Of a stretch of DNA of 64,000 bases, positions 15,629-24,768 are shown one piece after another (the stretch's first letter is position 1; each line of letters begins with the position of its first letter). The stretch spans positions 4,233,450 to 4,297,449 of the forward strand of contig NZ_CM001484.1 in the NCBI RefSeq assembly GCF_000243395.2. The letters are read 5' to 3'. The notes beneath the pieces were generated by a model. It did not search any database, was not told where the DNA came from, and saw only the letters and a list, made by a program, of their open reading frames with translations. The DNA is from Saccharomonospora glauca K62 (GTDB lineage: Bacteria > Actinomycetota > Actinomycetes > Mycobacteriales > Pseudonocardiaceae). A program made the translations under genes and the position numbers.

Positions 15629-16351
15629 ATGACCTCGACCCCCGTCCATCGGAACGCCCGGCAACGCGCCAGAGCGGAGATCACGTTCGCGATCAAGGAG
15701 GAAGCCCGACGACAGCTCGCCGTCCGGGGCGCCTCGGCACTGTCCCTGCGCGCCGTCGCCAGGGAACTGGGAATGGTGTCGTCAGCGCTGTACCGTTACT
15801 TCTCCAGCCGCGACGAGCTGCTCACCGCCCTGATCATCGACGCGTACGACAGCCTGGGCGAGGCGGTCGAGGCGGCCGTGCGCCACCACGACGGCGCACG
15901 CGCGCAGTGGATCGCGGCCTGTCACGCCGTACGCGGCTGGGCACTGCGAAACCCTCACGAATACCTGCTGGTCTACGGTTCACCGGTTCCCGGCTACCAG
16001 GCACCGCGGGACACGATCGGTCCGGCCAGCCGTGTCCCGCGCGCGCTCGTCGGGGTACTCGCGACAGCCGTCTCCCGTGGCGAACTCACGGAAGCCCCGG
16101 ACGAAGCCAGCCCCCCCGCCCCGCTGCTCCCACAGCTCGACGCCGTCGTCGCCGCGCTCGACATCGACGTGCCCGCGCCGCTGCTCGCGAGAGGACTCGC
16201 CGCTTGGACCCAGCTGTTCGGGATGGTCAGCTTCGAGCTGACGGGCCAGTTCACGAGCACTCTCGACCCGGCCGACGCCTTCTTCTCCCACACGATCGAA
16301 CGAATGGCCGACTTCGTCGGGCTTGCCGGTGAACGCCGGAATGGCGGGTGA
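15629..16351 (+). CDS. TetR-family transcriptional regulator
   Basis: A 240-residue protein from ATG 15629; upstream codons in the same frame run through the operator region and are unlikely to be coding. The N-terminal HTH is clear (GASALSLRAVARELGMVSSALYRYF followed by SSRDELLTALI). The C-terminal ligand domain (WALRNPHEYLLVYGSPVPGY) belongs to the WHG-type group common in actinobacteria. It is divergent from the Ddn-like nitroreductase gene and likely controls it and itself through the intergenic palindromes. Confidence 0.9.
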   Translation: MTSTPVHRNARQRARAEITFAIKEEARRQLAVRGASALSLRAVARELGMVSSALYRYFSSRDELLTALIIDAYDSLGEAVEAAVRHHDGARAQWIAACHAVRGWALRNPHEYLLVYGSPVPGYQAPRDTIGPASRVPRALVGVLATAVSRGELTEAPDEASPPAPLLPQLDAVVAALDIDVPAPLLARGLAAWTQLFGMVSFELTGQFTSTLDPADAFFSHTIERMADFVGLAGERRNGG

Positions 16352-16419
16352 GAGGCAACGGCGCGACCATCGACAAGGACAGCAGCCGGTCAAGCCCCGA
16401 GGCCACCGAAGGAGAAGAC

Positions 16420-16851
16420 ATGGCCACACGCAAGGCGACCACCCACTGGAAGGGTGGGCTCAACTCGGGGACGGGTGAGCTGACGCTCGACTCGTCGAAC
16501 TCGGCCCGGTTCCACGTCACCTTTCCCCGTCGAATCGGCGAACCCGAGGGCACGTCGAGCCCCGAGGAGCTGATCGCCGCCGCGCAGGCGTCCTGCCTCG
16601 CCATGAACCTCGCGGGGACCCTGGAGAAGGACGGGCTGACCCCGAAGACCATCGACGTCACCGCCGCGGTGACTGTCGAACCCTCCGACGGAGGCTTGAG
16701 CATCAACACCGTCGACATCACCCTGCGAGCCGCCGTGGACGGCGTCGACGAGGAGCGGTTCAGCCGTCTCGCGAAACAGGCCAAGGAGACGTGTCCGGTC
16801 AGCCGCGCGCTCGCGGGGACCAAGATCACGCTGGACGCCGCCCTCGTCTGA
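16420..16851 (+). CDS. OsmC-family peroxiredoxin
   Basis: A 143-residue protein from ATG 16420 with GGAGAAG four bases upstream. Both redox cysteines of the OsmC/Ohr family are present: one in AAQASCLAMNLA, the other in KETCPVSRALAG. The start (TRKATTHWKGGLNSGTGELTL) matches the OsmC subgroup, thiol peroxidases that remove organic hydroperoxides. It follows the TetR gene by about 70 bp and may be in the same transcript, which would fit an oxidant-defence theme with the Ddn-like enzyme. Confidence 0.9.
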   Translation: MATRKATTHWKGGLNSGTGELTLDSSNSARFHVTFPRRIGEPEGTSSPEELIAAAQASCLAMNLAGTLEKDGLTPKTIDVTAAVTVEPSDGGLSINTVDITLRAAVDGVDEERFSRLAKQAKETCPVSRALAGTKITLDAALV

Positions 16852-16867
16852 CGCCGTCGACGGCGAC

Positions 16868-18040
16868 TCAAGCCGGCGGCGCGAGAACGACCACGGAGTT
16901 GTGCCCGCCCATGCCCAGCGACGACTTCACGGTGAGCCGGTCGTCCACGTCCACGATCCCGTGCAGCAGCCTCGGGTGCGACTGGGCGACGCGAGGCGGC
17001 GCGGGCACGTGACCGCGGTCGTAGCCGAGTGCCGCCACCGCGACCTCCACGGCCGCCGCGGCCCCCTGGCAGTGTCCGACCAGCGGCTTCACCGAGTACA
17101 GCCCGGTGTCCGCGGGGAACAGCTCGTCGGCAATCGTCGCCTCCGCCGTGTCGCACTGCCGGGTGCCGGGGCCGTGGGCGTTCAGGTAGCCGACCGCGCT
17201 CGCCGGCACGCCCGCGTCGTGCAAAGCCTCTCGGAAGGCGAGCCTGACCTGCGGCAGTTCCGGGTCGATCGACGTGGCGTGGAACGCGTCGTGCGACATG
17301 GCACCGCCCAGCAGCGTCGAGTACGGCTCCTTCGCCCGCCGCGACACCACGAACGCCACGGACGCCTCCCCCATCACGAACCCGCGGCTACCCTCCTGGA
17401 ACGGGCGACACCCGTCGAGCGGGTCGGTGTCCACCACCGTGACCCCCAGCCGCACGAAGTGCCGGACGTTCTCGGGCGTCAGCGACAGATCGGTGGCCAC
17501 CAGCACGACGTCGTCGACGAGACCCGCGTCCAACCACAGCTTCGCGGTGAGCAGGCCCGCGTTACCCGACGCGCACATGGCCGAGACGTTCATCGCGGGG
17601 CCGTGGAAACCGTACTCCTGCATGAGCGTGGACATCGGCGTCGACGGCATCAGCGCGAGGTAGTCCCTGGCCCTGAGATCACCGTGTTCCAACAGGTAGA
17701 AGTCCCGCCACAGGTCGACCTCGCCGAGCACGACGGCATGGAGCAGACCCACTCGGCGGCCCTCACGCCACCCGCGGCGGTGCGCGTCCTCGATCGCCTC
17801 GCGAGCCGCCGCCCGCATGGCCCTGGCGAAGCGACCCCTCCCGTCCTCCGGATCCCCGCCGTCCGGGACCCGCGCCACCCAGCCGGCGTCGTGGTCGCCG
17901 TCCTCGCCACAGCCGTAACCACGGGTGAGCGTAGCCGCGGGTTTGGCTGTCCGCAATCCTTCCCACAGAGCCTCGCGTCCCCAGCCATAGCCGGTAACGG
18001 CCCCGACTCCGCAAATCCCGATTCCGCCTTGTGGGCTCAC
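16868..18040 (-). CDS. Stand-alone beta-ketoacyl-ACP synthase family protein
   Basis: A 390-residue thiolase-fold enzyme from GTG 18040 with GAGGGG upstream. The catalytic triad is visible: Cys in SAMCASGNAG, His in NAHGPGT and His in PLVGHCQGA; the C-terminal Gly-rich SSLGMGGHNSVVV is also typical. It lacks a partner acyl-carrier protein, ketoreductase or chain-length factor nearby, and the start (GIGICGVGAVTGYGWG) resembles KS enzymes found singly in actinobacteria. It probably condenses malonyl-ACP with an acyl starter, but the product is unknown. Confidence 0.85.
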   Translation of the reverse strand: MSPQGGIGICGVGAVTGYGWGREALWEGLRTAKPAATLTRGYGCGEDGDHDAGWVARVPDGGDPEDGRGRFARAMRAAAREAIEDAHRRGWREGRRVGLLHAVVLGEVDLWRDFYLLEHGDLRARDYLALMPSTPMSTLMQEYGFHGPAMNVSAMCASGNAGLLTAKLWLDAGLVDDVVLVATDLSLTPENVRHFVRLGVTVVDTDPLDGCRPFQEGSRGFVMGEASVAFVVSRRAKEPYSTLLGGAMSHDAFHATSIDPELPQVRLAFREALHDAGVPASAVGYLNAHGPGTRQCDTAEATIADELFPADTGLYSVKPLVGHCQGAAAAVEVAVAALGYDRGHVPAPPRVAQSHPRLLHGIVDVDDRLTVKSSLGMGGHNSVVVLAPPA

Positions 18041-18251
18041 GATGCACCCCTCACTTCGGTTCGCATTCCTGATGGGTTGTCCCAACACCGTCGAACGGCA
18101 CTGTGTGAAATGGCCGCCTACTCTGGTGACGGCCGGTCGAGGGACCCCAAGACGCATGCCGCGACAGACGAGGGACGATTCCTCCTATTCGCCTAGTAGT
18201 GATTTCATGCTGTAATCAAACTCCCGGTGACGAGCAGCGGATGGACTGATC

Positions 18252-21011
18252 ATGGAGGCGTACACCCACGACGAGGTTTCCACCGGGCGGAGCCGGGAGG
18301 ACATCGTCGAGCTCGCGCTCGCCGCGAGCACCGCGGACGTGTGGTCTGTCGATCTCCCGACCTACGACGTTACGTGGGGCGAGGAGCTGCCCGCCATCCT
18401 CGGAATGGACCCCGACGACCCCGAAGCGGTGCGTGAACGGCTGCTGGAATTGATCGAACCGTTGACCGTCGCGGCGGGGAATTGCCCGGTGTGGCACAAT
18501 TTCGATCTTGAGCAGTGCCACACGACGCCCGGCGGTGAAACCCGATGGACTCGCTTTCTCGCCCGCGCGCAGGGCAGTGCCGTCACCGGCAAGGCGGAAC
18601 GCCTCGTGGGAATAGCCACGGACGTGACTGAACAGCGCGGGAACACGCAGGCACTGGCCGATCTCGCCGACCGTTACCGCCTGCTCGTGGAGTTCAGTCC
18701 CGAGGGCATCTGCGTGCACCAGGACGGGGAACTGGTCTACGTCAATCCCACCGCGGCTCGGTTCGTGGCCGCCGAGGAGCCCTCGGCGTTGCTCGGTCGC
18801 CCGATCATCGACTTCGTGAGCCCGGCGTCCGTCCCCGAGCTGCTGCGGCGGGTGGCCTCCCTCCGCAACCCCGGCGAGGCCACCGAGCCCACCGAGGTGC
18901 GGCTCTCCCGCCTCGACGGGGGCTCGATGCTCATCGAGTCGGTGTCGGTGCGGACCACCTGGAAGGGCAAGCCCGCCTACCAGGTGATCATGCGGGACAT
19001 CACCGCCCAGAAGGCCGCCGAGGCGGCGCTGCGCTACCAGGCGGCACTGGTGAGCCACGTCAGCGACGCGATCATCGGCACGACGTCGGACGGCATGGTG
19101 ACGAGCTGGAACCCGGCCGCCGAACGCATCTACGGCCACTCCGAGAACATCGCGCTCGGCAAGCCGGTGGGGGAACTCGTGGGCGCGCCACTCGATCCGG
19201 AAGCCGTGGTGGCCGAAGGCGGCGTGATCGAGGCGGAACATCGCAAGGCCGACGGGTCCGCGCTGACCGTGCGGGTGTCGGCCTCCCCCATGGACCGCGG
19301 CTACGTGTTGGTCTGCGCCGACGAGACCGCCCGCAGGACGGCCGAACGCCGCTACCGCACGGTGGTGGCCGCGCTCGACGAGGGCGTCGTCGTGACGGAC
19401 GCCAACGGCTTCGTCGACTCGGCCAACCCCGCGGCGGGCCGCATCCTGGGGCTGCCCGTCGAGGCCATGCTCGGCTGCTCGCCGACCCTGTTCCCGCTGT
19501 ACGACGAGTCGGGCGCGCGCATCCCGCCGAGCGAGTACCCCTTGGCGGCGACTCGGACCACGGGCCTGGCGACGAACGGCCGGGTGGTGCGGGCTCGTCG
19601 TCCCGACGGACGCTGGGTGTGGCTGTCAATGAGCTGCCGACCGCTGAACCCCAACTCCGCTCCACCCCACCAGGTGGTCACGTCCTTCACCGACATCACC
19701 GAGCGCAAGGCGATCGGCGAGCAGCTCGAACACGACGCCACCCACGACCCGCTCACCAACCTCGCCAACCGCACGCTCGTGCTGCAACGGCTGGAGGAGG
19801 CCCTCCGGCGACGCGAGGGCCGGTCGCCCGCCTGCGTGCTGTTCATCGACCTGGACAAGTTCAAGGTCATCAACGACTCCCTCGGCCACGGTATCGGCGA
19901 CAAGGTGCTGCGGATCGCCGGACAACGGCTGAAGAACTGCGTCCGCCACCACGACGTGGTCGGCAGGCTCGGCGGTGACGAGTTCGCCGTCGTGACCTTC
20001 GGCGTGGAGCACGGCAAGCAGATCCAGGCGCTCATCGACCACATCCGCAAGGCACTCACCGAACCCATCACCGTGGAGGGCCGCAGACTGCGCGTCGACG
20101 CCAGCATCGGCGTCGTGACGGCACGCGAGGACGACGAGCGTTCGGCCGAGGACCTGTTGCGCGACGCCGACGTGGCGATGTACCAGGCCAAGACCCGCGG
20201 CCGGGGCAGGCACGAGTTCTTCGACGTCGAGCTGCGGGAGCGGGTGCAACGCCAGCTACGGCTGGAACAGGACCTGCGCGACTCGGTCCGAAGTGGCCAG
20301 CTCTGGGTCGCCTACCAGCCCGTGGTCGACCTGCGCACCTGCCAACGCGTGGCCGTGGAGGGCCTGCTGCGGTGGAACCATCCCGCGCACGGTCCGATCT
20401 CACCTTCCGAGTTCATCCCGCTGGCCGAGGAGAGCGACCTCATCAACCTCGTCGGCGGCCACATGCTGCGAACGGCCACCCGCGAGCTGGCGCGGCGGCG
20501 GTTGCGCGAGGGAGTGCGTACGAGCCTCACCGTGAACCTCTCCGCACGGCAGCTCGACGACGAGTCGGTGGTGGACACGGTCAGCGACGCGCTTCGCAGC
20601 ACGGGGCTTCCGCCCGACGAGCTGTGTCTGGAGATCACCGAGAGCGCTCTGATGCTGGACCCTGCGACGGCGGCCGACGTGCTCACCGCGTTGCGGGGAC
20701 TCGGGGTCCGCCTGGCGATCGACGACTTCGGAACGGGCTACTCGTCGCTGGCGCAACTGTGGAAGCTGCCCCTGGACACGCTCAAGATCGACCGGTCGTT
20801 CGTGGCGGGCCTCGACGGCCCCGATCAGGCCGACGCCGAGGCGATCATCAAGGGCATCGTCACGATGGCCCACTCGATCGGCCTCACCGTGATCGCCGAG
20901 GGCACCGAGAACGAACGCCAGGTGGCGATCCTGCGGGAGCTCGGCTGCGATCAGGCCCAGGGCTTCCACTTCGGCAAACCGGCTCCGGCCGACGAGGTGT
21001 TCGGCTGCTGA
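18252..21011 (+). CDS. PAS-GGDEF-EAL c-di-GMP turnover protein
   Basis: A 919-residue soluble protein. Residues 1-490 contain about four PAS or PAS-like sensor domains, each ending in a D-x-T-x-x motif (IATDVTEQR, MRDITAQKA, FTDITERKA). GGDEF domain about 500-660 keeps GGDEF in RLGGDEFAVV; EAL domain about 670-915 has EGLLRW in place of EALLRW and keeps NLSARQ, LEITES, DDFGTGYS, LKIDRSF and AEGTE. Both catalytic sets look complete, so it may both make and break c-di-GMP. It has no membrane segment, so it senses a cytoplasmic signal. Single gene. Confidence 0.93.
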   Translation: MEAYTHDEVSTGRSREDIVELALAASTADVWSVDLPTYDVTWGEELPAILGMDPDDPEAVRERLLELIEPLTVAAGNCPVWHNFDLEQCHTTPGGETRWTRFLARAQGSAVTGKAERLVGIATDVTEQRGNTQALADLADRYRLLVEFSPEGICVHQDGELVYVNPTAARFVAAEEPSALLGRPIIDFVSPASVPELLRRVASLRNPGEATEPTEVRLSRLDGGSMLIESVSVRTTWKGKPAYQVIMRDITAQKAAEAALRYQAALVSHVSDAIIGTTSDGMVTSWNPAAERIYGHSENIALGKPVGELVGAPLDPEAVVAEGGVIEAEHRKADGSALTVRVSASPMDRGYVLVCADETARRTAERRYRTVVAALDEGVVVTDANGFVDSANPAAGRILGLPVEAMLGCSPTLFPLYDESGARIPPSEYPLAATRTTGLATNGRVVRARRPDGRWVWLSMSCRPLNPNSAPPHQVVTSFTDITERKAIGEQLEHDATHDPLTNLANRTLVLQRLEEALRRREGRSPACVLFIDLDKFKVINDSLGHGIGDKVLRIAGQRLKNCVRHHDVVGRLGGDEFAVVTFGVEHGKQIQALIDHIRKALTEPITVEGRRLRVDASIGVVTAREDDERSAEDLLRDADVAMYQAKTRGRGRHEFFDVELRERVQRQLRLEQDLRDSVRSGQLWVAYQPVVDLRTCQRVAVEGLLRWNHPAHGPISPSEFIPLAEESDLINLVGGHMLRTATRELARRRLREGVRTSLTVNLSARQLDDESVVDTVSDALRSTGLPPDELCLEITESALMLDPATAADVLTALRGLGVRLAIDDFGTGYSSLAQLWKLPLDTLKIDRSFVAGLDGPDQADAEAIIKGIVTMAHSIGLTVIAEGTENERQVAILRELGCDQAQGFHFGKPAPADEVFGC

Positions 21012-21085
21012 AGACCCCGCCGGGGAGCGTCCCGCACGAGGAATCCACCTACCGGGAGCAGCTGTCGCGCCCCGTGGCTGTGCCC

Positions 21086-21295
21086 CTAGAACAGGCCGTG
21101 CCGCACCGCCCACACCACGGCCTCGATACGCGTGCTCACGCCGATCCGGTCGCACACCCCTCGGACCCGCCGACGCACGGTGCGTTCGGACAGCCCCACC
21201 CGCCGAGCCACCGCGTCCAGTGGCAGCCCCTTCGCCAGCAGCCGCAGCAGCTCGACGTCCCGGTCGGCCAGCCTCACTCGCTCGCACGACGTCAT
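21086..21295 (-). CDS. Minimal LuxR-type helix-turn-helix protein
   Basis: Only 69 residues, almost exactly one LuxR/GerE DNA-binding domain: RDVELLRLLAKGLPLDAVARRVGLSERTVRRRVRGVCDRIGV. It has no sensor or receiver domain. Its ATG overlaps the lutC stop (ATGA), which ties it to the lut operon as the last gene. It could be an autoregulator of lactate use or a separate small regulator. A truncated regulator is possible, but the start is well placed and the domain is complete. Confidence 0.78.
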   Translation of the reverse strand: MTSCERVRLADRDVELLRLLAKGLPLDAVARRVGLSERTVRRRVRGVCDRIGVSTRIEAVVWAVRHGLF

Positions 21296-21903
21296 ATGTC
21301 CACCACCAGCACTTCCAGCGTTCTCGGGCCGTGTACGCCCTCGACCCGGTCGAGCTCGATGTCGCTCGTGGCCGAAGGACCACTGACGAACGTCAGCGGC
21401 CGCGTGGGATCGAGGCGCCGTAACGCCTCGGGGACACTGACCTCGATCTGGTCGGCCCGCACCACGCAGAGGTGGTAGTCGGGAACCAGGGTGAGCATGC
21501 GGCGCCCCTGCCGGGCGCCCGCGTCGAGCACGATGGTGCCCGTCTCGGCGATGGCCACCGCGGCGCCCGTCAGCACACCGTCCGCCGAGTCCACTTCAGA
21601 CAAACTCAGCGGGGGCTCGTCGAGCGACCAACGCGTTCCGGCCCACCGCCACGACTCGGGCAGGTCGGGCGGCGCCACCATGTTCGACACCCCGCGACGG
21701 GCGAGGCAATCGCCGATGCGCTGCGGCAGCTCGTCCTCCGACACACGTCGAACGACCGCTCGGTAGTCCTCCACCCGCTCGACGAAGAGGCCGACCGGGT
21801 CCTCCACGCTGCGAGCCGTGTCGTAGTCCCTCGGCACGGGTGCGGGCTGCCGCCTCGGCACGGCGCGGATACGAGCCAGGATATCGCTTCGAGCACTATC
21901 CAC
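21292..21903 (-). CDS. lutC: LutC-type lactate utilisation protein (LUD domain)
   Basis: A 203-residue LUD-domain protein from GTG 21903, which overlaps the end of lutB by 8 bp. Typical LutC features are ILARIRAVPRR at the start, LSEVDSADGVLTGAAVAIAETGTIVLDAG in the middle and the end FVSGPSATSDIELDRVEGVHGPR. LutABC together oxidise L-lactate to pyruvate at the membrane in an iron-sulfur dependent way. It sits third in a four-gene operon. Confidence 0.92.
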   Translation of the reverse strand: MDSARSDILARIRAVPRRQPAPVPRDYDTARSVEDPVGLFVERVEDYRAVVRRVSEDELPQRIGDCLARRGVSNMVAPPDLPESWRWAGTRWSLDEPPLSLSEVDSADGVLTGAAVAIAETGTIVLDAGARQGRRMLTLVPDYHLCVVRADQIEVSVPEALRRLDPTRPLTFVSGPSATSDIELDRVEGVHGPRTLEVLVVDI

Positions 21904-23308
21904 GGTTGCGCCTCCACCACATCCGGAAGGACTCCTTCGGCACCGCGGGTACGTCCCGAGTGGACGTCCACTTGGAACCGGGCCACGGCAGACGTTTGAT
22001 CGTTCCGTCACTTCCGGCGAGGAACCGGGACAGTGATCCGGCCCGCTGCGCGGCCTCGTACCGGCGTGGGTCGCGGAACACCCAGCCGGCGCTCGACATG
22101 GCCAGCGCCTCGGCGGTGTGCTTCGGTCTCGCCTCCACGGCCCGCGCCCGCAGGTGGGTCAGCGCCTCCGGGATGTTGATACGCACGGGACACACCTCGT
22201 AGCACGCACCGCACAGCGACGACGCGTAGGGCAGCGAGGCGGCCTGCTTGTCCGTCATGTCCCCGGCGAGCTGCGGGGCGAGGATCGCACCGATCGGCCC
22301 CGGATACACCGACCCGTACGCCTGTCCGCCCGTGCGCTCGTAGACGGGGCACACGTTGAGGCAGGCGGAGCAGCGGATGCACCGAAGCGCCTGCCTGCCC
22401 ACCTCGTCGGCGAGGGTGGCCGTGCGACCGTTGTCCAGGAGCACGAGGTGGAACTCGCCGGGACCGTCACCCGGAGTCACCCCGGTCCAGACCGACGTGT
22501 AGGGATTCATCCGCTCGGCCGTCGACGACCGGGGAAGCAGCTGCAGGAACACCTCCAGGTCCCGCCACGTCGGCACGAGTTTCTCGATGCCCATGACCGT
22601 GATCAGCGTCTCGGGCAGGGTGAGGCACATGCGCCCGTTGCCCTCCGACTCCACCACGACGACGGAACCGGTGTCGGCCACGGCGAAGTTGGCCCCCGAC
22701 ACCGCGACCTTCGCCGAGAGGAACCGGCGCCGCAGGTGTCGCCGCGCCGCCTCGGCGAGCACGCGTGGGTCGTCGCTGTCGGGCGGCTCCGCCATCGCGC
22801 GCGAGAAGATCTCCTTGATCTCGGACCGGTTGCGGTGGATCGCGGGCACGAGGATGTGCGACGGCCGGTCGTTGCCGAGCTGCACGATCAGTTCGGCGAG
22901 GTCCGTCTCGACCGGGCGCACGCCCCTCGCCCGGAGGTACTCGTTGAGGCCGATCTCGGCGGTGGCCATGGACTTCACCTTCACCACCTCGTCGGCCCCC
23001 TTGGCGCGGGCGAGGTCGAACACGATGCGGTTCGCCTCCTCGGCGTCGCGCGCCCAGTGCACCACCCCGCCGCGGGCGGTGACGGCCTCCTCCAATCGCA
23101 CCAGGTAGGTGTCGAGGTTGGCGAGCACGTCGTTCTTGATGGCCTCGCCGGCTCGGCGCAGCCGCTCCCAGTCGGCCAGCTCGGCCACGGCCCTGGCGCG
23201 CTTGGCGCGGATCGTGGTCGTCGCCTTGCGCAGGTTGGTGCGTAGCTGTGTGTCGCCGAGCGCGGTCCGCGCCGCGCGGGGAAACGTGGGGCTACCGAGC
23301 CACGTCAC
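21896..23308 (-). CDS. lutB: LutB-type iron-sulfur lactate oxidation protein
   Basis: A 470-residue protein from GTG 23308 that overlaps the lutA stop (GTGA). The N-terminal two-thirds is a LUD domain (AVSGANFAVADTGSVVVVESEGNGR). Two ferredoxin-type 4Fe-4S motifs follow, CIRCSACLNVCPVY and CGACYEVCPVRINIPE. The C-terminus is rich in Trp and Arg. It is the central electron-transfer subunit of the LutABC lactate oxidation system. Confidence 0.93.
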   Translation of the reverse strand: MTWLGSPTFPRAARTALGDTQLRTNLRKATTTIRAKRARAVAELADWERLRRAGEAIKNDVLANLDTYLVRLEEAVTARGGVVHWARDAEEANRIVFDLARAKGADEVVKVKSMATAEIGLNEYLRARGVRPVETDLAELIVQLGNDRPSHILVPAIHRNRSEIKEIFSRAMAEPPDSDDPRVLAEAARRHLRRRFLSAKVAVSGANFAVADTGSVVVVESEGNGRMCLTLPETLITVMGIEKLVPTWRDLEVFLQLLPRSSTAERMNPYTSVWTGVTPGDGPGEFHLVLLDNGRTATLADEVGRQALRCIRCSACLNVCPVYERTGGQAYGSVYPGPIGAILAPQLAGDMTDKQAASLPYASSLCGACYEVCPVRINIPEALTHLRARAVEARPKHTAEALAMSSAGWVFRDPRRYEAAQRAGSLSRFLAGSDGTIKRLPWPGSKWTSTRDVPAVPKESFRMWWRRNRG

Positions 23309-24045
23309 GGGGTTGCGACCCACGGGTGCTCCTCCGTACTCGCGAGAATCTCCGCCAGATGCACGGCGCGTACTCCGGTACGCAGCCGGGAGAGCCCGCC
23401 GCCGATGTGCATGAGGCAGGAGTTGTCCCCCGCCGTGAGCACCTGCGCGCCCGTGTGCTGCACGCAGCGCATCTTGTCGGCCAGCATGGCCGTGGACGTC
23501 TCCGCGTTCTTCAACGCGAACGTGCCACCGAAACCGCAGCACTGCTCCGCCTGCGGCAACTCGACCAGTTCCAGGCCTCGTACCTCGCGCAACAGCCGCA
23601 GCGGCCGGTCGCCCACCCCCAGCATCCGTAGTGAGTGGCACGTCGGGTGGTAGGTGACCTTGTGCGGGAAGTACGCGCCCACGTCGGTGACACCGAGGAC
23701 GTCGACCAGGAACTCGCTCAACTCGTACGTGCGCTCGACGGCGGAGCTGGGCCCGCACAGGCCGGGATGGATCTCCCTGACCATGCCCGCGCACGAGCCC
23801 GACGGCGCCACCACGTAGTCGTAGCCGTCGAACACCTCGGCATAGCGGCGGGCGAGCGGAAGGGCCTCGTCCCGGTAGCCCGTGTTGTAGTGCATCTGCC
23901 CGCAACACGTCTGCCCGAGTGGGAAGTCCACCTCGCAGCCGAGTCGCTCCAAAAGCCGCAGGACGGCCTTGGCCGTCTCCGGGTAGAGGGTGTCGGCGAG
24001 GCAGGTGGCGAACAACGCCACCCTCGGCTTTCGCGCGGCTGTCAT
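23305..24045 (-). CDS. lutA: LutA-type Cys-rich (CCG) lactate oxidation protein
   Basis: A 246-residue protein with two CCG domains: GQTCCGQMHYNTG near residue 45 and EQCCGFGGTFALKN near residue 180, each preceded by a Cys/His-containing helix (SGSCAGMV, YHPTCHSLRML). These are the marks of LutA/GlpC-type subunits that bind iron-sulfur clusters. It is the first gene of lutABC. Just upstream, on the same strand, lies a decayed rhamnulokinase gene. Confidence 0.93.
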   Translation of the reverse strand: MTAARKPRVALFATCLADTLYPETAKAVLRLLERLGCEVDFPLGQTCCGQMHYNTGYRDEALPLARRYAEVFDGYDYVVAPSGSCAGMVREIHPGLCGPSSAVERTYELSEFLVDVLGVTDVGAYFPHKVTYHPTCHSLRMLGVGDRPLRLLREVRGLELVELPQAEQCCGFGGTFALKNAETSTAMLADKMRCVQHTGAQVLTAGDNSCLMHIGGGLSRLRTGVRAVHLAEILASTEEHPWVATP

Positions 24046-24046
24046 T

Positions 24047-24600
24047 TCAGCTCGCCCCCACCCGCACGGAGTCGGCGTGGGTCGGGACCGGCGATTCGAG
24101 AGTCGCCCGGACCGCGGCGGGCGGTGTCGTCGGCACCGGTTGCCCCGTGCCCTCGCAGAACCGCGCGATCCGCACGGGCATGCCAACCGACGGGAGAAAC
24201 ATCGGATGACTCGGGTCGGTAACCGACGCGAGCGCTGGTTCCTTCATGACCTCACGCAACACTCGGTCGAGGGTAATGTGACGCCCCGTCTCACGCCAGA
24301 GGCTCAGGGACTCACCGAGCGGCCACAGCCCCATCGGGTCGCGGAGGAACACGCGGTCCCGCCGGGGGCCGCCTCGTTGGGGAAGCCGTCCCGACGTGCG
24401 GATTCGTTCGAAGAGGGGGAGAAAAACCGTAGGCCGCCGGGCGCCCACGTACCGCACGGGACGCGGGCGAAGTCGTCGTGCCCGGCTGGCACGGCGGCCA
24501 CGGTGGAAACCGGCTCGGGCAAAGTCACGGCGATGACCGGCATGGCCTCGACCGCCACACCGCGGGGCTTGCCGAGTCGGCACGGCAGGGCGGCAAGCCC
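24047..24600 (-). pseudogene. rhaB: Decayed rhamnulokinase (FGGY kinase) remnant
   Basis: Two minus-strand frames together read as the C-terminal half of rhamnulokinase. One (about 24558 to 24400) gives PVIAVTLPEPVSTVAAVPA, FARVPCGTWAPGG and FPNEAAPGGT, matching the family's HDTASAV.AVPA, F.YISCGTWSL.G and F.NE.G..GT. The other (about 24380 to 24047) continues with FLRDPMGLWPLGESLSLW, DPSHPMFLP, GMPVRIARFCEGTGQPVP and VRATLESP. The frame changes near 24380-24400, HDT is altered, and the conserved final ATP-binding part is missing. It lies just before lutA, as rhamnose genes do in some actinobacteria where rhamnose is broken down to lactate. Confidence 0.75.
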
Positions 24601-24768
24601 CGAGAGAGCTCACTCCGGGACACGAGGTCGTCCGACCATTGCCTGGTTGTCGCGAAAAAGCACTCGGCTTCGCTCGGCCGGGAGCACGTCACCTACCGCT
24701 TCGGCCGTGGTCGCTGTGACGGGACGGCCCCCGAGACCGGGGCGACGGGACTCCTGTTGGATTGCACC

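Noticed and set aside
24478-24768. N-terminal extension of the YceI protein
   Set aside because: The same frame is open upstream, but this stretch overlaps the rhamnulokinase remnant on the other strand, and YceI homology begins just after ATG 24769.
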